The notes under the pieces are model-generated. The model ran no database searches. It was not told the DNA's origin and worked only from the letters and a program-made list of their open reading frames with translations. Both the position numbers and the translations under genes were made by a program. 64,000 nucleotides of DNA from JBDRED01 sp043820025 [NCBI: Elusimicrobiota bacterium] (GTDB taxonomy: Bacteria > RUG730 > JBDRED01), in assembly GCA_043820025.1 (NCBI GenBank), contig JBDRED010000034.1, positions 17,777 to 81,776 on the forward strand, read 5' to 3'. Each line of letters starts with the position of its first letter. The stretch's first letter is position 1. Shown here in pieces: positions 43,119-52,424 of the stretch.

Positions 43119-43811
43119 TTAGTTGAAGAGGCCATATCTAACTATGCACCAGATCGCTTTTACTCCGTCTTTAAAACCGATTTTTTTGCCTTCTTTATAA
43201 CTTCTGCCATAGTATGATATAGGCACTTCATATACACGGCACTTTGTTTTTGAAACCTTTGCCGTTATCTCAGGTTCAAAGCCAAATCTATTTTGATTGA
43301 TCTTAATATTTTTTATAATATCCGCTTTAAAAACCTTAAAACATACTTCCATATCCGTTAAGTTAAAATTAGTAAACATATTAGACAGCGTTGTTAAAAA
43401 TCTATTAGCTATAGAATGCCAGAAATAATGCACTCTGTGCGTTCCGCCTCCAAGAAAGCGCGATCCGTAAACTACATCAGCGTTGCCTTGAATAATAGGC
43501 TCCAGCAGGATTGGATAATCGTTTGGAGTGTATTCGAGATCAGCGTCTTGGATAATTATTATATCGCCTGTTGCTTCCTTAAAGCCGGTTCTTAACGCAG
43601 CGCCTTTGCCCTGGTTTTTAGGCTGGTGTATTACTTTTATGCTGTTATTTTTTCCAAGCTCGTTTAATATTTCAGTTGTGCCGTCTGTGGATCCGTCGTT
43701 TACTAAAATGATTTCCTTGTTTTCAGGATATGGCGTATTCAAAACTTCCCGGACTGCTTGTTGAATAGTATCCTTTTCATTGTAAACAGGCATTACAATA
43801 GATAATTTCAT
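43119..43811 (-). CDS. Family 2 glycosyltransferase (dolichyl-phosphate mannosyltransferase-like)
   Basis: A 230-residue GT-A enzyme without the C-terminal membrane helices of some relatives. Motifs: IVMPVYNEKDTI, LVNDGSTDGT and the metal-binding DADLEYTPNDY (about residue 92). The pattern matches polyprenyl-phosphate glycosyltransferases such as DPM1. Such an enzyme makes the lipid-linked sugar that GT-C enzymes use; one of that type (the TMTC-like protein) is encoded 22 kb away. AGGAG precedes the ATG on the minus strand. Confidence 0.92.
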   Translation of the reverse strand: MKLSIVMPVYNEKDTIQQAVREVLNTPYPENKEIILVNDGSTDGTTEILNELGKNNSIKVIHQPKNQGKGAALRTGFKEATGDIIIIQDADLEYTPNDYPILLEPIIQGNADVVYGSRFLGGGTHRVHYFWHSIANRFLTTLSNMFTNFNLTDMEVCFKVFKADIIKNIKINQNRFGFEPEITAKVSKTKCRVYEVPISYYGRSYKEGKKIGFKDGVKAIWCIVRYGLFN

Positions 43812-43842
43812 ATTATATACTCCTATGAATTAAAGTAATTAA

Positions 43843-43871
43843 ATTAAAACAGATAACTAAATTATATTCAA
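43843..43871 (-). promoter_or_regulatory. Likely promoter for the glycosyltransferase-epimerase pair
   Basis: Read on the minus strand: TTGAAT (43871-43866), 17 bases, then TTTAAT (43848-43843), about 32 bases ahead of the start codon. A moderate match. Confidence 0.4.
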
Positions 43872-43909
43872 GACATTTTTATTTTGGATAAGCAGTTTGA
43901 AAAAAATAT

Positions 43910-43940
43910 CCGAACTGAGGGACAGACCCCAAAATTCACT
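43910..43940 (+). repeat. Decayed copy of the GGGACAGACCCC hairpin
   Basis: CCGAACTGAGGGACAGACCCC followed by AAAATTCAC, nearly the same as 5200-5230, but one base is lost and the right arm is mutated so that the stem no longer closes well. It lies between two divergent genes. Confidence 0.65.
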
Positions 43941-43995
43941 TTCTATTTGAGAATAAGCGTTTTTTAATCTAGAATGGCGTGTGAAAATATTAATG

Positions 43996-44024
43996 TTGAC
44001 CTGATATATTGAGTGATATATAAT
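43996..44024 (+). promoter_or_regulatory. Promoter for the ferritin-like gene
   Basis: TTGACC at 43996-44001, 17 bases, then perfect TATAAT at 44019-44024, about 27 bases before the start codon. Confidence 0.7.
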
Positions 44025-44050
44025 TACTAAAAATATTAAAGGAGATGATT

Positions 44051-44530
44051 ATGCAAAAGATGAATATAACCGAGATCTTTCAAGTTGCTATACGGATTGA
44101 AGAAAATGGCGAAAAATTTTACCGCATAGCATCGAATAGAATTTTAAGGGATAGTGTAAAAGAGATATTTTCCGCTCTTGCCGATGAAGAGATAAAACAT
44201 AAAGAAATATTTGAAAAGATGCTCGCTGAAATAGAGAATTATGAGTCAGTTGATCAATATCCTGACGAATATTTCGCTTATGTAAGGTCTTTCGCAAACG
44301 ACGTTATTTTTACGCATAAGAAACAGCAGGAAGCGATTAACAGTATTCATAATGTGCTTAACGCCGTTGAGTTTGCTATAGATGTTGAAAGGAATTCTGT
44401 ATGGTATTATACTGAGATGAAGGTATTGGTGACTAAAGAACAGCAGGAAATATTAGATAAAATTATTCAGGAAGAAAGACAACATTTTATCAAACTCTCA
44501 AAGTTAAGAGAATCTTTGCTTGGTAAATAA
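44051..44530 (+). CDS. Ferritin-like di-iron protein (rubrerythrin family)
   Basis: A 159-residue four-helix bundle. The expected metal ligands are visible: IEENGEKFY and ADEEIKHKEIF in the first half, DVERNSVWYY and IIQEERQHFIKL in the second (Glu, ExxH pairs). There is no rubredoxin-type Cys domain, so it is the short, rubrerythrin-like form; likely roles are peroxide or iron handling. AAAGGAGAT lies six bases before the ATG at 44051; an ATG six bases upstream lies in the ribosome binding site. Confidence 0.88.
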   Translation: MQKMNITEIFQVAIRIEENGEKFYRIASNRILRDSVKEIFSALADEEIKHKEIFEKMLAEIENYESVDQYPDEYFAYVRSFANDVIFTHKKQQEAINSIHNVLNAVEFAIDVERNSVWYYTEMKVLVTKEQQEILDKIIQEERQHFIKLSKLRESLLGK

Positions 44531-44550
44531 TTTTTTATGGAGAATACTCG

Positions 44551-45423
44551 ATGGCAAGAAAAAAGAAGAGTTTAGAGCAAAATTGCAATCCAAAAAAGGC
44601 GTATGAAAATACTGACTTTCTCGAGCGTCCTGAAGCGCGGCTTGTAAGAATAATGAGTGAATTTATTGAGCCGCGTGTTAGATTGGAAAGGAGCGGAGTA
44701 AAGGATGTTGTTGTGTTTTTTGGCTCAGCGCGTATGAAATCAAAAACACAGGCTGACAAGGACTTAAGAGAAATAAAGAAAAAAATTAATTGTTCAGGCA
44801 TGCCCTCATTAAGTATGCGCAATAAATTGGCAAAGGCAATGCAGGCAAAGGAGTTGTCTAAGTATTATGAAGACGCTGTATTGTTCGCGAAAAAATTAAC
44901 TAATTGGGCAAAGACAATATCAAATGACGGTAAAAGATTTGTTGTTTGTTCCGGCGGCGGGCCCGGTATTATGGAAGCAGTAAATAAAGGAGCTCTTCAG
45001 GCCGGAGGAAAGTCGATAGGCCTTAATATTGGATTACCATTTGAACAAAAGCCAAATGCGTATCAGAGCAAGGATTTAGGATTTATTTTTAATTATTTTT
45101 TTATTAGGAAATTCTGGTTTTCATATCTTGGCAGGGCATTGGTTGTTTTTCCGGGCGGTTTTGGCACATTTGATGAGTTATTTGAGATGCTGACACTTGA
45201 ACAGACACGCAGGATGAAGAGAGAAATACCTATGATATTAATTGGATCCGAATTTTGGAATAACATAGTAAATTTTGATATGCTTGTAAAATGGGGGTTT
45301 ATAAATCCGGAGGACAAAAAGCTATTTGTGGTATTTGACGATATTGACGACGCGTTTAATTATTTAAAAAATAAACTTACCGATTCTCCGGACAGGAAGC
45401 ATAAGGACGTGTTAGCGTATTAG
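44551..45423 (+). CDS. LOG family protein (nucleotide 5'-monophosphate phosphoribohydrolase-like)
   Basis: A 290-residue Rossmann-type protein of the LOG/TIGR00730 family. The signatures are GGGPGIMEAVNKG (about residue 134) and PGGFGTFDELFE (about residue 200), the PGGxGTxxE motif of these enzymes, which split nucleoside monophosphates to base and ribose 5-phosphate. The N-terminal 75 residues are longer than in plant LOG. It lies 20 bases after the ferritin-like gene and 27 before ahcY. Confidence 0.9.
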   Translation: MARKKKSLEQNCNPKKAYENTDFLERPEARLVRIMSEFIEPRVRLERSGVKDVVVFFGSARMKSKTQADKDLREIKKKINCSGMPSLSMRNKLAKAMQAKELSKYYEDAVLFAKKLTNWAKTISNDGKRFVVCSGGGPGIMEAVNKGALQAGGKSIGLNIGLPFEQKPNAYQSKDLGFIFNYFFIRKFWFSYLGRALVVFPGGFGTFDELFEMLTLEQTRRMKREIPMILIGSEFWNNIVNFDMLVKWGFINPEDKKLFVVFDDIDDAFNYLKNKLTDSPDRKHKDVLAY

Positions 45424-45447
45424 TTTAACAAAAAAAAGGTGGTGTAA

Positions 45448-46860
<1,413 letters not shown>

Positions 46861-46934
46861 ATGTTGTAAAGGTTGTGTATTGCGCGACATGAAAAAATAA
46901 AAATATCACAAACCCTATCTGCGCCATCTGTGTC

Positions 46935-47642
46935 TTAGTCTTCAATGAATTTGTAACCTACTGTTGGGATTGTGCGTATGCGGCGGCCTTCTGTGCTAAG
47001 TTTCTTCCTCAGGTTTGCTACATGGCGGTCAATTGTTTTACTTGTAGTGGAATATTCATGGTCCCATATTGTTTCAGATAAGAAAACTCTATTTAAAACC
47101 TTGTTTTTCTTTTTTATTAATAAGTATAAAAGCGCGAATTCTTTAGGCGTTAGGGTTAATTTTTTTAAACCAATATATGCTAAATGTGTTGTCATGTTAA
47201 GAATAATATTTCCGGACCGCACTATTTCTTCTTCTTCATGTTCGACCTGAGATGCTTGGGAAAAATGTCTTAAAGCAACTTTTGTGCGCGCAAGAAATAT
47301 TTTCGGGTCTATTGGTTTGTGAAGATAATCGTCTGCGCCAAGATCGAGCGCTCGAATTTCATCGTCGTCATTCTTTTTATTGTAATCGCCCAGCATTATT
47401 AGCGGTATATAACGCGTTGGTTCATTTTTTTTAAGTATACCCATAACTTCCCAGCCGCTTAAATCAGGAAGTTGTTTATTCAGCACAATAAGCGATGGAT
47501 TTTCCTTCCATGCTAATTCCAGGCCTGTGTCGCCTCTATTGCTTGTAAGCACAGTTATTTCATCATTATGGTCCGAAAAAAACTTTTGCATATGCTCAGC
47601 TGTATCTTTATCATGGTCAACAATTAGAATCTTATGTTTCAT
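46935..47642 (-). CDS. OmpR-family response regulator lacking the phosphoacceptor Asp
   Basis: A 235-residue regulator: receiver domain (1-120) and winged-helix DNA-binding domain (about 140-235, KTIDRHVANLRKKL and IRTIPTVGYKF). The receiver is degenerate. The phosphoacceptor, normally VLDxxLP, is VLNKQLPDLSG; the acidic pair is DHD; the Thr/Ser is replaced (IMLGDY). Only the Lys (YLHKPID) is kept. It therefore probably works without phosphorylation. No histidine kinase is next to it. ATG at 47642 has GGAAG five bases upstream; GTG at 47648 overlaps that site. Confidence 0.9.
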   Translation of the reverse strand: MKHKILIVDHDKDTAEHMQKFFSDHNDEITVLTSNRGDTGLELAWKENPSLIVLNKQLPDLSGWEVMGILKKNEPTRYIPLIMLGDYNKKNDDDEIRALDLGADDYLHKPIDPKIFLARTKVALRHFSQASQVEHEEEEIVRSGNIILNMTTHLAYIGLKKLTLTPKEFALLYLLIKKKNKVLNRVFLSETIWDHEYSTTSKTIDRHVANLRKKLSTEGRRIRTIPTVGYKFIED

Positions 47643-47685
47643 TATCACTTCCTTTCTGTCTAAATATATGTTTAGGATTTATTTT

Positions 47686-47714
47686 ATTATGCTATTTTAG
47701 GACTATTAAGTCAA
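47686..47714 (-). promoter_or_regulatory. Promoter for the response regulator
   Basis: On the minus strand: TTGACT (47714-47709), 17 bases, CATAAT (47691-47686), about 44 bases before the start codon. Confidence 0.55.
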
Positions 47715-47735
47715 GACAGAAATTGACAGACAGGT

Positions 47736-47863
47736 GGGAATGCTGCAATACATGTGACACCTCCTGTAAAATTGTTAACATTATACTTAAACTAAAAAGT
47801 AATATTATCTCTACCCAGTTTGGCTGTATTTAACGGGGATGTCACATGTATTGCAGTATTCCC
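47736..47863 (+). repeat. 24-bp inverted repeats 80 bases apart
   Basis: The left arm 47736-47759 begins GGGAATGCTGCAATAC; the right arm 47840-47863 is its inverse with one change (G to A at the seventh position). The spacer is 80 bases of AT-rich DNA. No target duplication was found at the outer ends. It may be a small non-autonomous element or a REP pair. It lies in the 500-base gene-free stretch 47649-48149. Confidence 0.75.
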
Positions 47864-47880
47864 ATTATTAATAAAAAATG

Positions 47881-47937
47881 GAGCGCTCCGCAATGTTGCG
47901 ATTATATTTAATCGACCATTGTTTTCGAGAGCGCCCC
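47881..47937 (+). other. Nested stem structure in the gene-free region before rtcB
   Basis: Three stems nest on one axis: GCGCTC (47883-47888) with GAGCGC (47929-47934), CAATG (47891-47895) with CATTG (47917-47921), and CGATTA (47899-47904) with TAATCG (47909-47914) around loop TATT. Such regular nesting suggests a structured RNA or the end of a mobile element. A further small hairpin GGCAG/CTGCC follows near 47948-47974, and ACAATA-GCG-TATTGT at 48009-48023. No gene is seen here. Confidence 0.5.
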
Positions 47938-48115
47938 TATATTTTTGGCAGACTAACTATTTTTCTGCCGAGTTCGTTTCGCATGCGTGTCTACTATCAA
48001 TAAACCATACAATAGCGTATTGTCAATAGGAAAAAAATATTTTTTAACATTAATTTTTTTAGTGTAGGATGTAAGCTCATTAAAAATAAAAATCATAGGA
48101 TTTATTTTGCGTGAT

Positions 48116-48132
48116 TATGCTATAATAGCATA
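48116..48132 (+). promoter_or_regulatory. rtcB promoter -10 box within a perfect palindrome (operator candidate)
   Basis: TATGCTAT-A-ATAGCATA is a perfect 8-bp inverted repeat. It contains TATAAT (48121-48126) preceded by TGC, an extended -10 element. No good -35 box is seen. A repressor bound here would block the promoter; rtcB starts 18 bases further on. Confidence 0.5.
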
Positions 48133-48149
48133 TGTAATTGGAGTGTATT

Positions 48150-49325
48150 ATGATAACAGTGTTTAATAAGGACAAAAATAGGATTCCTATAAAAATGTGG
48201 CTTTCAAGTCCGGATGATCTTGAGCAGGAATGCATGAAACAGGTAAATAATCTGTCGAATCTTGCTTTCGCGTTTAAACATATAGCAATATTGCCGGATG
48301 CGCATACAGGTTATGGTATGCCTATTGGAGGTGTTTTGGCTGCAAAGGGCGTTATTATACCAAATGCGGTTGGCGTTGATATAGGCTGCGGTATGATAGC
48401 AGTTAAAACGAGTTTAAATTCAGCGGATTATGAAACTTTAAAAAAAATTTTGCGCGCTATTCGTATGGTAGTGCCATTAGGCTTTGAACACCATAAAAAA
48501 GCTCAGGATAATAAATGGATGCCGCTCAAAAACGGTGATTATTATCCTATTATTGACCGGGAGTTTTTATCGGCAAAACATCAGGTAGGCACTCTTGGAG
48601 GCGGGAATCATTTTTTAGAATTACAAAAGGGAAATGATGGATTTATTTGGTTTATGATACACAGCGGGAGCAGGAATTTAGGCAAAAAGGTTGCGGATTA
48701 TCATAATCAAAAGGCAAAAATTACGAATGAAAAAAAGGGTTTCCCTGTGCCCAAGGAGTTTGATCTGGCTCCATTATATGTTGATACACAGGAATCTGAA
48801 ACATATATTGATGAAATGCGGTTTTGCCTTGATTTCGCAGCGTCTAACAGAAAACTGATGGCAGAAAGATTAAAAGAAATTATTGGGAATGAAACGAGCG
48901 CGAGTTTTGCGGGTGAGGTTCATATTCATCATAATTACGCCGCTTTTGAAAGACATTTTGGGGAAGATGTTGTTGTTCATAGAAAGGGCGCAACATCCGC
49001 TAAATTAGGCGAGCTTGGAATTATTCCAGGTTCACAGGGAGCCAAGAGTTATATTGTGCGAGGTAAAGGCAATGTTGAGAGTTTTATGTCATGCTCTCAC
49101 GGCGCCGGACGCAGGATGGGTAGAAAACAGGCTCAGCGCGCTTTGGATCTTGAGGATGAGAAAAGAAAATTAGACGAAAAAGGCATAATACATTCAATAC
49201 GCACTGTTCGTGATTTGGATGAATCTGCCAGCGCGTATAAAGATATTAATGTTGTTATGTCAAACCAAAAAGATTTAGTTGATATACTTGTAGAATTATC
49301 GCCTTTAGCAGTTGTAAAAGGGTAA
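48150..49325 (+). CDS. rtcB: RtcB family RNA ligase
   Basis: A 391-residue RNA-splicing ligase that joins 2',3'-cyclic phosphate or 3'-phosphate ends to 5'-OH RNA ends using GTP and Mn2+. Visible: LPDAHTGYGMPIGGV, GVDIGCGMIAVKT with the metal-binding Cys, GTLGGGNHFLE, IHHNYAAFE and the guanylylated His in CSHGAGRRMGR. The length matches the short bacterial RtcB form. The ATG at 48150 follows TTGGAGTG. No archease gene is nearby. It has its own promoter and possible operator. Confidence 0.95.
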   Translation: MITVFNKDKNRIPIKMWLSSPDDLEQECMKQVNNLSNLAFAFKHIAILPDAHTGYGMPIGGVLAAKGVIIPNAVGVDIGCGMIAVKTSLNSADYETLKKILRAIRMVVPLGFEHHKKAQDNKWMPLKNGDYYPIIDREFLSAKHQVGTLGGGNHFLELQKGNDGFIWFMIHSGSRNLGKKVADYHNQKAKITNEKKGFPVPKEFDLAPLYVDTQESETYIDEMRFCLDFAASNRKLMAERLKEIIGNETSASFAGEVHIHHNYAAFERHFGEDVVVHRKGATSAKLGELGIIPGSQGAKSYIVRGKGNVESFMSCSHGAGRRMGRKQAQRALDLEDEKRKLDEKGIIHSIRTVRDLDESASAYKDINVVMSNQKDLVDILVELSPLAVVKG

Positions 49326-49394
49326 ATACTTTCGCGGATTAAATAGCTCGGATAAGTCTTTTTTTTAGATATTATTATAGACAGGAGAAAATAA

Positions 49395-49583
49395 ATGAAA
49401 AAACAGGTAAAGTGCCCAAATTGTAAGGAATTGTTTAATATTTCAGAGAATAAAAAATATGCGGATTGCCCTTATTGTAAAGAAGAATTTGCTGTTTCTC
49501 TTGAAAAAGATTCCAGCCGGGACCTGTCTAAAAATAATGATGCGCATGACGCTTGGGAACGCCTTTTTAAGAAAAAACAATAA
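49395..49583 (+). CDS. Small zinc-ribbon protein
   Basis: A 62-residue protein: CPNCKELFNI and CPYCKEEF give two CxxC pairs, a zinc ribbon, followed by a polar tail ending WERLFKKKQ. No specific family is recognised; it could be a small nucleic-acid-binding or regulatory protein. ACAGGAG lies ahead of the ATG. It is 20 bases before the promoter of secE. Confidence 0.75.
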   Translation: MKKQVKCPNCKELFNISENKKYADCPYCKEEFAVSLEKDSSRDLSKNNDAHDAWERLFKKKQ

Positions 49584-49602
49584 AAAAAATTTAAAAAAAA
49601 GC

Positions 49603-49631
49603 TTGACATAACTTTAATTAATTTGTATTTA
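49603..49631 (+). promoter_or_regulatory. Promoter for secE-nusG-rplKA
   Basis: A perfect TTGACA at 49603-49608 is followed after 17 bases by TATTTA (49626-49631). It heads the secE-nusG-rplK-rplA gene run. Confidence 0.55.
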
Positions 49632-49692
49632 TTAAAATTCTGATAAAAATCAGGTCTACCATTATATATATCTTATATAATTTGAGGTGCAG

Positions 49693-49884
49693 ATGAGTTT
49701 TATTTCAAAACCAATACGATTTTTAGTGGAAGTGGTAGCTGAGTTAAAAAAGGTTACATGGCCGACCAGGAAAGAGACAATACAGGCGACCATTGTGGTT
49801 ATTATACTCGTGGTAATAGTAGCTGTATATGTCGGAGTTATTGATTTTGTTTTATCAAGAGTTTTATCAATGGTATTGAGGTAA
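49693..49884 (+). CDS. secE: Preprotein translocase subunit SecE
   Basis: A 63-residue protein with one membrane helix, the short SecE form. FLVEVVAELKKVTWPTRKET is the conserved amphipathic helix of SecE, followed by the membrane segment. It clamps SecY in the inner membrane. GAGGTG precedes the ATG at 49693; the GTG at 49687 is part of that site. It precedes nusG as in most bacteria. Confidence 0.96.
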   Translation: MSFISKPIRFLVEVVAELKKVTWPTRKETIQATIVVIILVVIVAVYVGVIDFVLSRVLSMVLR

Positions 49885-49891
49885 ATATTTT

Positions 49892-50521
49892 ATGACAGAA
49901 AATTCCGAAGATAAAAAAGAGAATATTGAGAAGGATGAAGAAGTTGCCGCAGTTGTAAAAGAGGATACTGCCGTCAAAAAAAATGACGACCCGAATATGA
50001 AATGGTACATTATTCATACAAGGACTTCATTTGAATATAAAGTTAAAAACAATATTGAACATGCTATTGAGACTCAATCCATGAAGGAAAAGTTTGTAGA
50101 TATTGTAATTCCAACAGAAGATGTTGTTGAGCTTAAAAAAAATAAAAAACATATAAAGAAAAGAAAGTTTTTTCCCGGGTATATTTTAATTAAAATGCTT
50201 TTAGATAACCAAACATATTGGGTAGTTAGAAGTATAGCCGGAGTGACAGGGTTTTTAGGCGGGCTTAAACCTACGCCTTTACGTGAGGCTGAAGTAGCCG
50301 CTGTATTAAACGCTATTGAGGTGCCCAGCGGAGCTAAACCAAAGCCGGCGATAATATTTGAGAAAGATGAAACCGTTAGAATTATTGACGGGCCGTTTGC
50401 TAATTTTATAGGCGTAGTTGAAGATGTTAACCATGAAAAAGGAAAACTAAAGGTAATGGTCACAATTTTTGGCCGTTCAACACCTGTGGAATTAGACTTT
50501 CTGCAAGTTGAGAAGATGTAA
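49892..50521 (+). CDS. nusG: Transcription termination/antitermination protein NusG
   Basis: A 209-residue NusG with an acidic/charged N-terminal extension of about 30 residues, the NGN domain (KWYIIHTRTSFEYKVKNNIE, KKRKFFPGYILIKM, VRSIAGVTGFLGG) and a C-terminal KOW domain (VRIIDGPFANFIGVVEDVN). It binds RNA polymerase and couples it to Rho or the ribosome. It starts seven bases after secE. Confidence 0.97.
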   Translation: MTENSEDKKENIEKDEEVAAVVKEDTAVKKNDDPNMKWYIIHTRTSFEYKVKNNIEHAIETQSMKEKFVDIVIPTEDVVELKKNKKHIKKRKFFPGYILIKMLLDNQTYWVVRSIAGVTGFLGGLKPTPLREAEVAAVLNAIEVPSGAKPKPAIIFEKDETVRIIDGPFANFIGVVEDVNHEKGKLKVMVTIFGRSTPVELDFLQVEKM

Positions 50522-50533
50522 GGAGATAGAAAA

Positions 50534-50962
50534 ATGGCTAAGAAAATAAAGGGATATGTTAAATTACAGGTGCCGGCTGGCGGAGCAAATCCTGCGCCTC
50601 CTATAGGACCTGCTTTAGGACAACATGGCGTTAACATAATGGAGTTTTGTAAAGCATTTAACGCAAAGACAAAGGATGAAGAACAAGGAATGATAATACC
50701 GGTAGTACTAACTGTGTATGATGATAGAACATTTTCGTTTATAACAAAGATGCCTCCTATGGCGTCTTTAATAAAAAAAGCTGCGGGCCTGGCTAAAGGT
50801 TCCGGAGAGCCAAATAAGACAAAGGTTGGAAAGCTGACAAAGGCTCAGGTTGAAGAGGTCGCTAAGAAAAAAATGCCTGACTTAAACACAAAGGATCTTA
50901 AGGCAGCCATGCAAATGGTTGAGGGAACCGCCCGTAATATGGGTATAGAAATAGTTGAGTAG
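50534..50962 (+). CDS. rplK: 50S ribosomal protein L11
   Basis: A 142-residue L11 with the highly conserved N-terminal [20 protein letters not shown] and the C-terminal rRNA-binding [12 protein letters not shown]. It forms part of the GTPase-associated centre. AGGAG lies before the ATG, 12 bases after nusG. Confidence 0.98.
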   Translation: MAKKIKGYVKLQVPAGGANPAPPIGPALGQHGVNIMEFCKAFNAKTKDEEQGMIIPVVLTVYDDRTFSFITKMPPMASLIKKAAGLAKGSGEPNKTKVGKLTKAQVEEVAKKKMPDLNTKDLKAAMQMVEGTARNMGIEIVE

Positions 50963-51004
50963 GAGCTGGCTTTGTGTCAGCGTTGACTACGCGGAGGTAT
51001 TAAG

Positions 51005-51700
51005 GTGAAAAAAAGTAAGAGGTACAGAGCTTCTGTAGAAAAAGTAGACGCTAAAAAAAAGGTTACTATTGTTGAAGCAGCGAAACTTGTTAAAGAATGC
51101 GCAAGCGCGAAATTTGATGAAAGCATAGTGCTTTCAGTGAAGCTTAATCTTGATCCAAAAAAGGCGGAGCAGAATATTCGTTCAACTGTTATTCTGCCGC
51201 ATGGAACAGGTAAGACTAAAAAGGTTGCTGTAATGGCAAAGAGCGAAAAAGCTCAAGAAGCAAAGGAAGCAGGCGCAGATGTTATAGGCGCTGAAGATTT
51301 ATCAGCTGAAATTCAAAAGGGCATTATTAATTTTGATGTGCTTATTGCTACTCCTGATATGATGAAGGAAATGGGTAAACTTGGCAAGATTTTAGGCCCT
51401 CGCGGACTTATGCCAAATCCTAAGTCTGGAACAGTTACCTTTGATCTAAAAAAGGCTGTGAATGAAGTTAAATCAGGCAGGATTGAATTTCGAGTAGATC
51501 CTTATGGAATACTGCATACAGTAGTCGGTAAGGCGTCATTTGATGCAAAATCTTTGTTTGAGAATGTCAAAATTATACTTGACGCTGTTATTAGGGTTAA
51601 GCCCGTAACGGTTAAAGGAACATATATACAATCTATAACACTAAGCTCAACTATGGGCCCGGGCGTTAAGATTGATCCGAATAATATGTATGCAGAGTAA
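51005..51700 (+). CDS. rplA: 50S ribosomal protein L1
   Basis: A 231-residue L1 of the ribosomal L1 stalk. GKLGKILGPRGLMPNPKSGTV (shown in part: LGPRGLMPNPK) is the family signature. The start is GTG at 51005, with GGAGGT at 50993-50998. L1 binding to its own mRNA commonly represses the rplKA pair in other bacteria; no such site was identified here. Confidence 0.98.
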   Translation: MKKSKRYRASVEKVDAKKKVTIVEAAKLVKECASAKFDESIVLSVKLNLDPKKAEQNIRSTVILPHGTGKTKKVAVMAKSEKAQEAKEAGADVIGAEDLSAEIQKGIINFDVLIATPDMMKEMGKLGKILGPRGLMPNPKSGTVTFDLKKAVNEVKSGRIEFRVDPYGILHTVVGKASFDAKSLFENVKIILDAVIRVKPVTVKGTYIQSITLSSTMGPGVKIDPNNMYAE

Positions 51701-51740
51701 ATAAAGGTTATCTATAAAATAATATATTTGGTCAAAGACA

Positions 51741-51835
51741 ATAGGTTAGAGTTATTTCTTGTAAATCCTATCGAGACATTAAAAACTGCTAAAAGTGGGT
51801 TTTTTCTCGATATGGAGAGAGAAAGCCCGTTTTTT
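51741..51835 (+). promoter_or_regulatory. L10-type leader with attenuator upstream of rplJ
   Basis: A 12-bp terminator stem (51797-51808 with 51817-51828) is followed by TTTTTT (51830-51835). Its left arm end CTCGATA (51806-51812) can instead pair with TATCGAG (51769-51775), an antiterminator, and CCTAT (51767-51771) can pair with ATAGG (51741-51745). The three pairings exclude one another. This is the layout of the rplJ leader, where L10-L7/L12 binding decides between the forms. It controls rplJL and possibly rpoBC. Confidence 0.7.
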
Positions 51836-51879
51836 ATTTAAACTTTATGGGCTGAAAAAAATATTGAGAGGGAAGATTT

Positions 51880-52401
51880 ATGAATAAATCACAAAAGCAG
51901 GAATTAGTTGCAAAGGTCAAGGAAAAAGTCGGAGAACATAATTTTGTACTAGCAGAGTATAAAGGTTTGACAGTGAGCGAGCTGGAAGAGCTCAGGAACA
52001 GGCTTCGAGATGTATCATGCGAACTAAAGGTTGTGAAAAACAGACTTTTGAATATTGCGTTCAAAGAACTTAATATTCAAGGATTTGATGCTTTTCTTAA
52101 GGACAGCACAATACTTGCCGTGCAAAAGGATGATTCATTTGAAGGGCTTAAGGTATTGACCGAGTTTTCAAAAGGGCATGAGAAATTTAGTATTAAGACA
52201 GCAAGGATAGATAGTCAGCAATTGGATTCTGAGAGAGTAAAAAGTATAGCCGAACTTCCTCCAAAGGAAGTTTTAATAGCGCAACTTTTATCACAGCTGC
52301 AGAGTCCTATAACACGCTTTGTATACGCGCTAAAGGATCCAATGAACAAGTTGGTTTATGCTTTAGAGGCTATTAAAAATACAAAAGAGAAAATTAATTA
52401 A
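51880..52401 (+). CDS. rplJ: 50S ribosomal protein L10
   Basis: A 173-residue stalk base protein. [20 protein letters not shown] and [13 protein letters not shown] are typical of the rRNA-binding domain; the C-terminal helix ([18 protein letters not shown]) carries the L7/L12 dimers. GAGAGGGAAG precedes the ATG. The leader upstream is a likely autoregulation site. Confidence 0.97.
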   Translation: MNKSQKQELVAKVKEKVGEHNFVLAEYKGLTVSELEELRNRLRDVSCELKVVKNRLLNIAFKELNIQGFDAFLKDSTILAVQKDDSFEGLKVLTEFSKGHEKFSIKTARIDSQQLDSERVKSIAELPPKEVLIAQLLSQLQSPITRFVYALKDPMNKLVYALEAIKNTKEKIN

Positions 52402-52424
52402 TTTACCATAGGGAGGATAAAGAA

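Noticed and set aside
47820-48029. 69-codon open frame in the gene-free region
   Set aside because: It runs through the inverted repeats and nested stems, starts with TTG, has no ribosome binding site and no recognisable protein motif.
49584-49692. tRNA-Trp before secE, common in many bacteria
   Set aside because: The gap contains only an AT-rich promoter; no cloverleaf can be drawn.
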